A DNA stretch of 64,000 bases from Petunia secreta (taxonomy: Eukaryota; Streptophyta; Magnoliopsida; Solanales; Solanaceae), in assembly GCA_029990175.1 (NCBI GenBank), contig JARKIP010000021.1:19783501-19847500 (forward strand), written 5' to 3'. This document shows positions 33,976 through 45,992 of this stretch, in pieces. Every line of letters begins with the position of its first letter. The stretch's first letter is position 1. The notes beneath the pieces were generated by a model that was given only the letters and a program-made list of their open reading frames with translations, was not told where the DNA came from and ran no database searches. The translations under genes and the position numbers were made by a program.

Positions 33976-36065
33976 TCTTATAGGGCTTTTGGTTGCAAAG
34001 GTTTTATACACAACAATGGGAAAGATGCCTTAGGAAAATTTGATCCTAGAAGTGATGAGGGAATATTTGTTGGTTATTCTTTAAATAGTAAATCTTATAG
34101 GGTGTTTAACAAGAAAACATTGAAAATTGAAGAAAGCATGCATGTTAAATTTGATGAAACTGACAGTCTCACTGAAGAACAGGTACATGAGGATGAAGAA
34201 ATTGGAATGCTGAAAGAGTTTGAACTTAATCCACAAATGCAGATTCTGGATATGAGAAGTGAACTGCAAGGAACTGTTCCTCAGGACAGAACTGAGAAGA
34301 GTAGCACTGAAACAGGGGGAACACATGTTGGTTCCACCTCACAAACTGGTAGTGCTACTCTATCAGGAACTGTTCCTCAGCAGAGGACTTCTGACAATGG
34401 ATTGACACCCAAGCCTTACAAGTATCAAGGGTCACATCCTGTGGATCAAATAATCTCAGATAAGGCTGCTGGGGTTCAAACTAGATCAGCAGTCAAGAAT
34501 CACAATCTGTGTGCCTTTAGTGCCTTCTTATCTCTTGTTGAACCTAAAAATGTGAAAGAAGCACTGAAGGATGCAGATTGGATTAATGCTATGCAGGAGG
34601 AATTGAATCAATTCCAAAGGAGTCAAGTTTGGCATCTGGAACCTAAGCCAAGGAACAGGTCCATAATTGGAACGAAATGGGTTTTCAGAAACAAACTTGA
34701 TGAGGATGGCATGGTAACAAGAAATAAGGCCAGGCTAGTCGTTCAGGGATATAGTCAAGAGGAGGGCATCGACTATGATGAGACTTTTGCTCCAGTTGCA
34801 AGATTGGAAGCAATAAGACTTCTTATAGCCTTTGCTACATACATGGAATTTACTCTACATCAAATGGATGTTAAGAGTGCATTTCTAAATGGTTACTTGA
34901 AAGAAGAAGTGTATGTCAAGCAACCTCCAGGTTTTGAAAGTGAACAGTTCCCTAAACATGTGTACAAGTTGGACAAGGCCTTGTATGGGCTCAAGCAGGC
35001 ACCAAGATCATGGTATGAAAGACTATCAAAATTTCTACTCCAGCATGGATACAAGAGAGGTAAAATTGATAGTACATTGTTTTTAAAAGAAAAAGGTAAG
35101 CATCTCTTAATTGTTCAAATTTATGTAGATGATATAATCTTTGGTGCTACTAGTGAAAATTTAAGTAAGGAATTTGCAAACTTGATGGGGAGTGAATTTG
35201 AGATGAGCATGATGGGTGAACTCAATTGCTTTTTGGGTTTACAAATTAAGCAAACCTCAAATGGAACTATGATCCATCAACAAAAGTATGTTAAGGAATT
35301 ACTTAAATGATTTGATATGGATAATGCTAAGGAAATTGATACACCTATTGCCACTGCCACAAAATTGGATCTTGATTAACATGGAATATCAGTTGATCAA
35401 AAAATGTATAGAGGTATGATAGGTTCTCTACTTTATCTAACTGCTAGTAGACCTGATATTGTGTTCAGTGTTGGTTTGTGTGCTAGGTTCCAATCAGATC
35501 CTAAGGAATCTCATTTGAAAGCTGTTAAAAGAATATTGAGGTATCTGAAAGGAACAGGTCCCTTGGGACTTTGGTATCCAAAAGGTGGTAGTTTTAATCT
35601 TGTTGGATATACTGATGCTGACTATGCAGGTTTCCTTGTTGATAGAAAAAATATTTCAGGTATGGCACATTTTCTTGGTGAGTGCTTGGTTTCTTGGGGA
35701 ACTAAGAAACAAAACTCAGTGGCACTTTCCACTGCTGAGGCTGAATATGTGGCTGCTGCTTCATGTTGTTCACAGTTGTTATGGATCAAACAACAATTAC
35801 AGGATTTTGGTGTTGATGTAGGAACTGTTCCTATCTATTGTGATAACACTAGTGCTATTAATATGACAAAGACTCCAGTGCATCACAAAAGGACTAAACA
35901 CATTGACATAAGACATCATTTTCTAAGAGACAATTATGAAAAAGGTTTGATCACCATAGCATTTTGTCCCACTGAAAGCAAATAGCTGACATTTTTACAA
36001 AAGCTCTAGGTAGAGAGGATTTTGAAAGAAATAGGTTGGAATTAGGGATGATTAAATTCACATAA
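33976..36065 (+). pseudogene. Copia reverse transcriptase and RNase H, broken
   Basis: RT covers 34102-35310, with WVFRNKLDEDG, QMDVKSAFLNGYLKEEVYVK, LYGLKQAPRSWYERLS and the catalytic YVDDIIFGA (about 35125-35150). Both active-site aspartates are intact. Stops occur at 35308-35310 and about 35377-35379. RNase H covers 35404-35985 (LLYLTASRPDI, ALSTAEAEYVAA, HIDIRHHFLRDN) and breaks by a shift near 35985, close to its natural end. The region is nearly complete but not translatable as one protein. Confidence 0.88.
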
Positions 36066-36664
36066 AATCATCAATGCTTTACTTCATAATTGGCTAGAAA
36101 ATTGCTCTTAAAATGAATTTTATTCAAGTCATTATGAATAATTCAGTCCAGCTTAATACTTAAATGTATACTCTTATGTCATATATCTTATTTAGAGTTG
36201 CTAAAATTGAATGATGTTACCCTTATGCTCTTAGAATTTCAGATGATCGAAATGTTGCAAATTGGAAGGACACTGAATTTTTGTGTTAAACTCAGGTATG
36301 CACTCGTTATTATTCAGTTAATTTAGAAGTATAAAGGCTATAGGTAACTTGTGATTAGGATAATTCCCACTAAGTTTCCTAACCATATCCAAATTGCAAA
36401 AGAGTCCCATCGGAGGAACAGTTCCCACTCTGAAAAGGTAACCTGACAGCCCAACGGCTCTATTTCTCCGGGAGACTCCCAAGAGTCCATAACCGTTGCA
36501 TGTTGTGCTGAGGTAAGTGTGATCGATTTCTACTCTAATTCCACTACCTAATTCACTCTATAAATACACTCCTTCTCCCCCATTATTTTTTTACCTTGTT
36601 CATCAATTAAATTCTCAAAATTTCAGAAAGAATAGTCAATTATCTTTTAATTCGAATTGCAAGA
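36066..36664 (+). other. Spacer between RNase H and third frame
   Basis: About 600 bases without an open frame. It includes GAGGAACAGTTCCC at 36412-36425, one more copy of the dispersed palindrome. The related Copia fragment on the minus strand has a spacer of similar length (45421-45992). Confidence 0.6.
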
Positions 36665-38602
36665 ATGTCTCTTTCTTCTGATAATTCTTCAACTGCACCC
36701 ACTGCTGAACAACCACAAAATCTCAATCCTTCCTCACCCATGGATACCACTGACCAAAACCCTGAAATTCCTTAAACAATCCCAGAAATACCTGAACCTG
36801 AAATTCAGGAGGAAGGACCAGTTCCCACGGCTGAATCAATTGCTGAGCAGGTTGAGGATTTATCACGAGCTATGGTCTTGTATCAGTATCAGGTAAACTT
36901 CACTTATCCTTTGAATGTTGTGATAGATGAGGATGAAAAGGGAGAGGGGTCTGAGGCTGCTCTTGAGGGGGAACCACTTAAGAGGTTGGAAGCACCCATG
37001 CATGGGTCATCGGGGTCTTCAGAGGCTGCTTTTAGAGCACCCATGGAGGATGTGATAGATGTTGATGAGGCTATAAGTGATAGTGATAGGCCCTTGGTGG
37101 ATTTGATCAACATTAGGAGTCTGAAAAGAAAATTAGCTAGAAAGGGACCTATTGATGACCATGCGACTGCTGAAATTGCTGCTAAGTTGAAGAAAATAGG
37201 TGATAGTTATAAGTCCGGAAATAAGAAGAAAGTCGAAAGTTCCTCCAAGGCAAAAGGACCCGTTCCTTCTGCCTCAACCCCTGCTTTTGGGGTTAGGAGG
37301 ACAAGAAGTGCTGCAAAAGCTGCTGATGAACAATTAGCTGCTGCCTTAGAAAGGAGCAGAAAAGGGAAAGGAAAACAGGTTGTTGAAGAGGAAGAAGTGG
37401 AGAATATTGATCTTGCTGATTTTTCTGAGGATGATGAGATGGCAGATGCTGAGGAGGTTGTGCCTCAGTCCAAGAAAAGAAAAGTTGCTTAGAGAAGGGT
37501 AACAAGAAGTTTGGTTAAAGCTGCAGAGAAGTCTGCTAGGAGGACCAGGTCCTCCAAGAGAGTTGTTGTTTCTGAAAGTTCGGCTAGTGGCAATGATGAG
37601 TCCTTTGCTGGAGAAGAGAGTGATAGTGAAGCTGAAGGTGATATGTCTGTGTACTGTGTTCATGATGACATGTTGACCAGGAAGGTGTTGAAAGGTCGGG
37701 TAATATCTGATGTGCAAGAAGAAGGAATGTTATGGCTGTTACAAAAACTGCATGCTCAGGGTTGGAGGGACATGGTCCTTAAGATCTCTGGTAGGTGTGC
37801 AAAGGGGATGGTGCAAGAGTTCTACAAGAACTGCTCCATCAAAGAAGATAGGATTACTACCTCTGTCAATGACAATGTGATTATGTTTGATACAAGGGAA
37901 CTTGGTGAACTGCTGGGGATTCCTTTTACTGGGTATGATAGCTATGTCAAGAAGGTTTGGCCTGACTTGACCAACTTGCCTACTGATCTGGAGATCACTA
38001 GGAAGTTTGTTGAGAATTAAGGGGAAGAGAAACCCAGGGCAGTGCAGAAGAGTGAGATGCACCCACATCACCAAGTATTATTTGAGTTTGTGAATAAAAT
38101 TGTGATGCCAAGGCAGGAGAAAAAAGGAGTTGCTAGTTTCATGGACCTGGTCCTTATGGAACTGTTGGACACTGAAAAGCAGATCAACTGGCCCAGCTTT
38201 ATGATCCACCTGATAAAAAGGGTGATTGCTGGGAAGAGAAAGCACTCCTTGCCGTTTGGTTTCATCTTGACTGATGTGTTTGCAAAATTGAAGATTCCCT
38301 TGGAAGGGGTGGTGAAGGCTACAAAGAAGGAAAAGTTTGGCTGTGCTACATTGATAAGTTGTCATTTGCCAGTTCAGGCTGATCCTCCACAGGCTGGTGT
38401 TGGGAGGCAGCCATTGAACAACAAAGTGAGGGCACATAGGCAACAGGTTGCTATTCAGGCTGCTGAGATAGCAAGGTTGGAAGAGGAGAAGAATTACTGG
38501 AAGGCAGAGGCCTCAAAGGCAAAGGAGACCAATGAGGGAATGCTCAAGCAGATGTTTGAGTTACTTAACAAGTCTCAGGGACCTGGTCCTTCCACATCCT
38601 GA
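36665..38602 (+). pseudogene. SIRE-type third frame (env-like position), three stops
   Basis: A single frame of 646 codons starts at ATG 36665 and is interrupted by TAA 36773-36775, TAG 37490-37492 and TAA 38018-38020, without frame changes. The N-terminal half is acidic and Ser/Pro-rich, with basic KKRK and RRTRS patches that look like nuclear targeting signals. The middle (EEGMLWLLQKLHAQGW, VQEFYKNCSI, ELGELLGIPF) is a conserved plant retrotransposon domain of unknown function. The C-terminal part is a coiled coil (ARLEEEKNYWKAEASKAKET). No signal peptide or membrane segment is visible, so an envelope role is not supported by the sequence. Confidence 0.78.
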
Positions 38603-39040
38603 CCACCTTAGCCTTTAGCCATCTTTTTTCTAGTGGGATCTAGCCTAGCCTAGTGCCTTAGCCTTTTTCTTCTTTAGTCGTTGGATAATTCTGTAGTACT
38701 TGCTTGTATCCCCTGGTTTCAATATTTGATTAAATGAATTGTCTTTGATGGCTAATATCATTGTTTTGCAGTTGCTTTAATATGATTTATGTTTGCATTT
38801 TGAGTTGCCTCAATGGCCATGTGCTGATTAATTCTAACACTTGAGTTATATTTTTTATGCAACCTTTTCAATGATGCCAAAAGGGGGAAGAGTAAGTCTG
38901 ATTTTGCATGAAGTTATCCCTAATTGAAAATCTGTTCCTTAATGATAAATTAATTCTCCACTGATTGATTGTCTTTTTGAGCTTAAGTTGTACTTCAGGA
39001 CATTAAGGATATGCAGCTATGCTTATGAGTTTGTCATCAT

Positions 39041-39055
39041 CAAAAAGGGGGAAAT
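39041..39055 (+). other. Copia polypurine tract
   Basis: CAAAAAGGGGGAAAT lies directly before the 3' LTR. It is the primer for plus-strand DNA synthesis in the family. Confidence 0.85.
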
Positions 39056-39867
39056 TGTTAGCTTGGATAAGCTTGGAATTTTGACTGATGACTGAGGAAC
39101 GGATTCAAAGGACCTGTTCCTTTGAATCACTGCAACAGAATAGATAATTCATGCAAAAGCGTTTAAGTTGAGATATTATTATTTATCCTAAAACTGACGT
39201 GTATCTTGATAATTATGCACGTCTAAACGGATACGAAAAGATTGCATAAACAATGGATAAAGGATAGAAGATCCGGATTCTAAAGAGTAGAATCCAATTA
39301 GGACTTAAACTCAAGGGAGCTTTGGAGTTCTAATTGCTCAAGACTTCTTGGCTGCTGGAGCTATAAAACGTGGAGCATATCATCCATAGAAGGATACACA
39401 AATAGAGAGAGCATCGAGCAAAAGCTGAGAAGAGTTATTAGCTTATTTGTGTAATCAGTTAGCTACAGTAGAACTAAGTTAGAACCTGTTCCTTAGATTG
39501 AATCTTGTAAAAGTTCAAGTCTTAGTTCAATTGCAGTAAGCAAAAATCGAGTTGTAAACTTTCTGGTTCAAGTCGTGGACTTGACACAACTTCACCGATC
39601 GTGAGAAAGATCACTAAAGGATTAGAGTTAGTCCTAGGTTAGTAAGAGTGAGTCTTGTAACCAAGTGGGTCTTTTTACATAGTGAAGTTGAAATCCTACT
39701 TGAGAAGTAGGTCGTGGTTTTTTGATCCCAAGTCAAGGGGTTTTTCCACGCTAATATCTGGTGTTCAATTACTTACAGTTTTAATTCCGCATATCGTATA
39801 GTAAAGGAACACATTTTAAGGAACTGGTCCTTAAAACAGTAAAGTGGTGTAATCGTGGGAAATAACA
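39056..39867 (+). repeat. Copia 3' LTR
   Basis: It has the same ends as the 5' LTR and the same two long palindromes (39102-39128 and 39814-39836), both unchanged although about fifteen other positions differ between the LTRs. It is followed by the TSD copy GAAAT and the resumption of Athila pol. Confidence 0.92.
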
Positions 39868-39872
39868 GAAAT

Positions 39873-41160
39873 CCCTTGGTACGCGGACTTAGCCAATTTA
39901 TTTGCATGTTGAGAGGTCCCGGAAGACTTCTCATTCAATTAAAAGAAGAATTTGGTGAAAGATGCCTGACAATACTTTTGGGATGAGCTCTTTCTATTCA
40001 AAGTATGTGTCAATGGAATGATAAGAAGATGTATTGCCGAAGCCGAGCAAGGGCCATTCTTGAAGGATGTCACTCTGCTCCATATAGAGGGCATCATGGT
40101 GCCGCGAAAGTACTTGAACGTGGTTTTTTTTTTTTGGCTTAATTTGTACAAGGATGATCATGAATATATAAAGAGTTGTGATTAATGTCAAAGAATGGGG
40201 GGAATCTCAAAAGGGCACGAAATGCCTTAAAACCCCATTGTGGAAGTATATTTCTGTGATGTATGAGGAATTGATTTCATGGGACATTTCCCAAGTTCCT
40301 ATAATATTAAATACATCCTTGTGGCGGTTGACTGTGTCTCCAATGGGGTTGATGCAATTACCTTGCCAAACAATAAAGCTAGAAGCGTCACCGCCTTCCT
40401 CAAGAAAAGTATTTTCACAAGATTTGGCACCCCTCGCACAATCATAAGTGACGGGGGAACCCACTTTTGCAACTGAGCTTTTAATTCCTTGTTGGAAAAG
40501 TATGGGGTAAGATGCAAAGTTTCTACACCTTATCATCCCCAAACGAGTGGTCAAGTGGAAGTATCGAATCATGAGATAAAGTAAATTTTAGCCAAGTCGG
40601 TTAATGTGAACCGGACGGATTGGGCCAAGAAGTTGTATGATGCCTTATGGACATATCGCAAAGCATACAAGACTCCGATTGGGATGTCACAATTTCGGTT
40701 AGTTTTTTGGCAAAGCTTGTCACCTCTCCGTCGAGTTGGAGCACAAAGCCTACTGGGCATTGAAGAGGCTCAACATGAATTGGGAAGAAGCTTCTAAGTC
40801 ACGGGTAGAAAAACTTCATGAACTTGAGGAGATGAGGTTTCTTACTTATGAGAATGCCAAGATTTATAAGGAGAAGATGAAGTTCATTCATGACAAGAAG
40901 ATACGGAACCGTGCATTCAAGGCGGGGGATATGGTAATATTATTCAATTCAAGGTTACACCTCTTGCTCGGTAAATTGAAGCCCAAATGGAGTGGACCCT
41001 ACAAGGTGGTAGACATATCACCATATGAATGGGTTGAGTTGCAAGAAAAGGTAAGTTCCAAAACTTTCTGAGTAAATTGGCCAAAAGGTGAAGCACTACT
41101 TGAGATTTGAAGCCGAACCTAGAGAGGTTGCTTGCATCTATCTCATGGACCCTTGATAGA
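39873..41160 (+). pseudogene. Athila integrase, broken
   Basis: Athila pol resumes after the Copia insertion with IPWYADLAN. Core integrase pieces lie in different frames: FPSSYNIKYILVAVDCVSN and TPRTIISDGGTHFCN (40279-40476), then STPYHPQTSGQVEVS (about 40525-40570), then TDWAKKLYDALWTYRKAYKT (40616-40675). The C-terminal domain reads FKAGDMVILFNSRLHLLLGK (about 40917-40976). At least six stops or shifts are visible. In the family it inserts the cDNA into the host chromosome; this copy cannot. Confidence 0.85.
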
Positions 41161-43985
41161 ATGAGGTAACACCGTCATGCCGCGACGATAAATCAAGCGC
41201 TTCTTGGGAGGCAACCCAAGTTTTACTTTTAGCATTTTTAATTTTTGAGTTTTGATTTTAGCATTATAGTTAGTGTAAAAATTGCACATGAAGTTTTTTT
41301 ATAGTTGCATTTGATCTTGTTTGAGTGGTATTAGTACAATTAAAATGCAAGGTGTGCAAAGAAAGGAATTCAAAAAAATAAGAAGGGAGTTGAAACATGG
41401 GAAAGAACCGCCGAATGAATGTGGTAGAGGTTATGCAGGCTGCCAAACTAGATGCGGGCTTCCGGATCAGGCATAAAAGAAAAATGCTTTCAGCGGAGTG
41501 GAGAGGCATGCAGCCGGTCAATCGGACAGATGCCAAACCAACTCCGCAGAATATTCTGCGGTTCACTCGCCCATGCACTTAAAAAGGGACTTTTATCCAC
41601 GTCGCCTAGTCTTCGGCGACCTGCCGAACAAATGGCGACCCGCAACTCTTATGGGTCAAGTCGGGTTAACCGACTATAAAAGGCCCCAGATAAGTTTTAT
41701 TTTCTTTTTTCACACACCCAACCGTAAAAACTCAACACCCACTCACTAGAACCACTATTCTGACCGTACCCAACCAAAATCAACACTCCAAATCACCCAC
41801 ACGCACCAGATTTCACCGATCCACCGTTGTCCCCTCAACCCATTTTTATTTTCATTCAGATCTGGTAAGTTTTAACCCCAATTTTTGATTTCTTATTATT
41901 TTAAGTGTGGGGTAAGATAAAACATCATGTTCGGGTTAGGGTTTGATGAATATCATGCATTTTCACGTGAACTTAGGGAAATCTTGTACCTTAGTTTTAG
42001 GGTTTGTTTTTAACATGATTTTGTGAAGTTTTTACACCCTATTGCGTGTGGTATTGTTTGAATTTTTTTTTTTTTGAGTAAAGAAATGGGTAGAAGAAGA
42101 GAGTGAAAGAGAAAAATAACAAAAATGAACTTAAAATGGAACCTTGAATATACCTTTTGTGCTGATAATCTTGAAAATACTTGAACTTGGTATGATTCTT
42201 GGTTGATTTTTCATTCAAAATTTGTTGAAAATATGGTCTCGTTCTTGAGAGAGTGTTTGAACATAGTGAGAAGTTGAAAGGAACACATAGCAGTGTGTTT
42301 AGGGGTGTTAAGGGATGTGAGAAGGGAATAACTTGAAGTCTGTGCACTGCAGTTGAAATTGGCCAATGATTCGGTAAGCCGCCGATGAGGAATTGGCTTC
42401 GCAATTGGAAGTGCAGAGTACATTTGGAGCCTGCAGTTCCATTTGCAGAACCGCACGGTGTTCACAGTTTGTTGGGAATTCGTGCAAGTGAGGCTTGCCT
42501 CTCGCACCTTAACAGCGCCCCGCCTCTTCCTGTCAGCAAGATTTTTTGCGAGTCACCGATGGGGGTAAATGTCGCAAGTTGAAATGCATTGAGGACTCGG
42601 AGGGCCTACAATTCCATTTGCGGAGCTGCCGGTACTATCAGGATGTTTTCACAATTGTGAGGCTAAGGCTTGACTCTCGCACTTCGAGCGGCGGCTAGCC
42701 GATTCATTTCAGCATCATTTTTTGCAGCCCCAAAAGTCTATTCTGTGGGCCTCATGATTTTCTACGGGCCACTGAATGTTATGCTAAACTGAAAATTCCT
42801 TCAGATTTTGTAACTGTTTTGCTTCTTTCTTAGACTTCATGAGTAGTAGTTAGGTTTAATCTTAGTGCAATGTAGAAGTAGAATAGTGTACTTGGTGTTT
42901 GTGCTATTACTTTGCTTTGAGTGGTTTTGTTTAGGTATTGAAATGGAAAAGAACCAAACACCCAAGAAAAGAGAAAGAGAGCCCGCATTACCATGTCGAT
43001 CTATGCACTAGAGAAACATGAGAAGAATGGAAGAAGGGGTACTTGGAGACTTGGATCTATAAACAAATATGCAGTATGATGAAGAAGTACAAATGCAGTT
43101 GGCTAGGCAAGCCTCTTTGGAAGAGGTAGTAAGAGCCAGAGAAGGAAGAAGGCAAAGAACACCACAAGCCCCGAAGGATTATGTGGAGGGCAAGGGCAAA
43201 GAAATTGCCCGAGATGAATAGGGAGTTCTTCTCTCCCTTTTTGACCGACCCCATACACTTGTGTTTTCATTTTTGAATTAGTTGCTTTGGGATATAGCAA
43301 CTTTTCATGTTGGGGTGGGGTAGTTAATTTTTGATGAATGTCCTAAACTATGTTAGTATTGGTACTTTAAATTAGTATGTTGTTACTTTAATTTAGGATG
43401 TTTAAGTTCTTGTCTTTAATTGTTGCTTTTAAATTTTTAGTATAATTGTTTTTAGTTGTTAAAAGAAAATGAAAAAAAAATATTGAAAAAGTAAAAAAAT
43501 CCAAACAAATTGAATTTTTTTGAAAAATCCCAAAAAGATCCTATAGGTACTCCCATGAACTACACTTGGGATGTTGCCTCCTTCCCTCTGATTTACACTT
43601 GTAACGATACGTAGGCAACCCTTGTGAAACTTACTTTCACTTGGGCCCGAAACAACAACCACCTCCATTATAAATACCATTTGTGTAAATAATCTAGAAG
43701 TAGTAAATAACCTTCTTGATTTTTCTTTGACTCGGTTCTTTTCCAAGAATGCAATTCTTTTGAACCGAACACTGTTTAGGACTTAATCATAGAAGTACCA
43801 TCCTTATACTTGTTTTGTGACTTGTTTAATACCAACACGTCAGGAGCTTACATGAGAAAGTTTAGTGGATTGTTTGTTAATAGTTTCACCTATAAACTTT
43901 AGGTTCTTTTGATGACTATATGCATGTGTATTATAGGCTAAATCCTTATCTAAAGTGCTTGAGAGTTAAGTTCTTGTCTCTTGTC
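41161..43985 (+). other. Athila 3' region without recognisable LTR
   Basis: It starts with the Athila signature TTGGGAGGCAACCCAA (41204-41219). It then shows stretches of GC-richer unknown DNA (41400-41700 and 42380-42700). A small open frame lies at 43069-43221 (50 codons, EEVQMQLARQASLEEVVRAR), which I do not recognise. GATACGTAGGCAACCC is at about 43607. No piece of the 5' LTR is found. The right border to the Copia fragment is approximate. Canonical Athila elements can carry an env-like frame here; none is evident. Confidence 0.5.
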
Positions 43986-45420
43986 CCTTATTCTAGTGAG
44001 GTGAGTCTTTGCTTAAGCTTGTTAATTGCATATTAACATAAAACTCCCTCACTTGTTCTGCAAGCAAGCTCTTATTCTCTCTAGAGAACAACTTAGTCCA
44101 CCTTTGAGCATTCACCTTCTCAACTAAAGGTTTCATCTTGGGCTCTTCCAGGTCACACCATACACTTCAGGCAGAACTTGATGTTTAGCAAAGAAGGCAA
44201 CTCTGTCTACCTCTTCTCTTTTCTCCTTTTTATTCTTTTAGTCTTCAGATGTTTCAAAATCCGAGTCATCTGGGTCCACATGGTCTCCATCCTCAGCACT
44301 ACTTTCCTTTACAACAAGAGGTTGCTTCTTTTCTGCCTCCTTAGCCATTTTCTCTTTCTCAGCAAATTTTTCCAGGATTTCTACCTGTTGTTTAAGAGCT
44401 AACCTTGTAGCCACTTTTCTAGGAACCACAGGTTCCTTCATGCTCTCAAATTCAGACAGGGAATCTCCCTCATCACTACTTTCATCTACCAGCTTCCTTT
44501 TTTCTACAGCTTTTCCACCTTTCATAGACTTTCTTTACTTTTCCTTCTTAGGTTTTGTTTCACTAACAAATACTACCTTCTCCTTTTCCTCTTCTTCTAA
44601 CTTTTCATCCTCTTCTCCAAAATTTCTTTTGGAACTTTTCTTTAGGACCTCCTCTACCTTTCTAGACCCCACATTCTCCTTCAACACTTCCTCTTCCTTT
44701 CAGGCTCAGAATCATTCCATTCCAGTTCTGCATCATCAGTTGCAATGGGAACTGAGGAAGTACTAGGATTTTTCTCAGATTCCTTAACAACTTTGTTCTC
44801 CACCAACTGGACGATTAACATATACCTCCATACACTCCTTCTCTAAGGAACAATTTACAAACTAGATTCGTCGACTGGGCCCTTTTGAGATTCTAAAGAC
44901 TCTTCTACACTTAATTTTTCAAGCACGGAATTTACAACATCCACACTAGCTATGCCTTGAGCATGTTAGAAACATCAACTTATACCATAGGTTCAACAGG
45001 TTTAGTTTCAAGATTTCTCTCCTTCTCCTCTACATTCTTCCCCCTGTCAATTTCACCTCCTAATTCTATTACTTTAACAGATTTTACAATTTCATCCATT
45101 CCTGTTACTAAAATTTCTGTGTTCAACTTCCCAGGGCTAACAACAAAATCAAGAACAGTAGAACTCGTCTGAGTCAAAATAGGCCTTACCTCTGCGGTTT
45201 GTGTGTCTAAGATAGTAGGTGCAACAGATGAGGCAGTCGATTTTGGAGTAGATTTCTTGGGGGTTTTCTTTTTAACCATCTTTTGAAATTTCTCCCTCGC
45301 TTTTACGATTCTTTCAGCCAAAGTGGTCAAACTTGTTTTAGGTTTCTTTGTAGGGTTTTTCGAGGTTTGGGTATCTGATGTCTTCGTGGTTGAGGCTGAA
45401 GAAGATTGTGCTTGAGACAT
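43985..45420 (-). pseudogene. SIRE-type third frame of a second Copia, broken
   Basis: On the minus strand an ATG at 45420 opens a Ser/Thr/Lys-rich protein (MSQAQSSSASTTKTSDTQTS). The frame ends near 44980, and another piece at 44525-44238 reads EKRKLVDESSDEGDSLSEFE. Traces of the conserved domain (QVREFYVNMQL) can be followed to about 43990. The order and spacing relative to RNase H match the complete Copia at 30108-39867, but the sequence is only distantly alike, so it is another SIRE-like family. It contains AGGAACC ACA GGTTCCT (44421-44437), a perfect palindrome near the dispersed motif. Confidence 0.65.
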
Positions 45421-45992
45421 TTTTGGAGATTTTGGGAAATTTTGGAAGAGAAATGTTTTTGTGTTTCTAAGGATTTGTGAGAAGAGAACTGAAGAGAGAA
45501 GTTTGTTTTGATAGATCTTGGAAAGGGTTAGTAATGATGACAGATAACATAGAACACCTTTTGAGTGTTTGGAAACCGGAAAAATCAGATGATCTGACAA
45601 ATATAAAGGAATTATCATTAAGTCTTCTATTTCGAGTGGGGTAAGTTTGAATTTTGAATGTGTAACTTATAAGGAATGTGTCCAATAAAATAGGGCGGTT
45701 ACAAATAAAAGGAAATTCTAAGATACACGTCTAGAACAAATTAATTTAAGACATGTGTACTTAATAAAAATAACCACATAAGTGTACCTGGACATGATTC
45801 CTCGTTCTGTTCATGGTTCCTTCTTTTACTTAATAGGCTCTTGACTAGGAACTCATTAGATAATACACTGTAGGCTTAGTTAAACAAGTCTACTTTTAAC
45901 AGTATAATTTTAGATTGGACTATGATATCAAAATTCAGAAGCGGTATACTAAAACATTTAACTAACTAAATCTTCGGGAATTAGGTGCTGGG

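Larger units (their letters stand above)
30108..39867 (+). mobile_element. Complete SIRE-like Copia retrotransposon
   Basis: Two LTRs of 813 and 812 bases enclose gag, protease, integrase, RT, RNase H and a third frame. The order integrase before RT and the tRNA-iMet primer site define Copia. The extra frame between RNase H and the 3' LTR points to the SIRE/Maximus lineage. The 5-base duplication GAAAT lies at 30103-30107 and 39868-39872. By eye the LTRs differ at roughly fifteen positions (near 2 percent), so the insertion is not very recent. Coding frames carry several stops and shifts, so it is not autonomous. The palindrome near AGGAACWGKTCCT recurs at least 20 times across the element. 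Confidence 0.93.
9184..43985 (+). mobile_element. Athila-type Gypsy element with nested Ogre and Copia insertions
   Basis: A plus-strand Gypsy element runs through this interval in pieces: 5' LTR (9184-10503 and 25228-25423), primer site (25429-25446), gag, protease, RT and RNase H (25554-30107), integrase (39868 to about 41150) and a long 3' region. The RT and integrase wording (GIEVDHAKIEVISKLPPP, NSRLHLLLGKLKPKWSGP) is that of the Athila lineage. Ogre DNA interrupts the LTR with the duplication GTTAT, and Copia interrupts pol with GAAAT. No copy of the 5' LTR is seen downstream, so the 3' LTR was lost. The right edge near 43985, where a minus-strand Copia fragment begins, is approximate. 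Confidence 0.82.

Noticed and set aside
36665..38602. Retroviral-type envelope gene
   Set aside because: Only the position fits. No signal peptide, membrane helix or cleavage site is visible.
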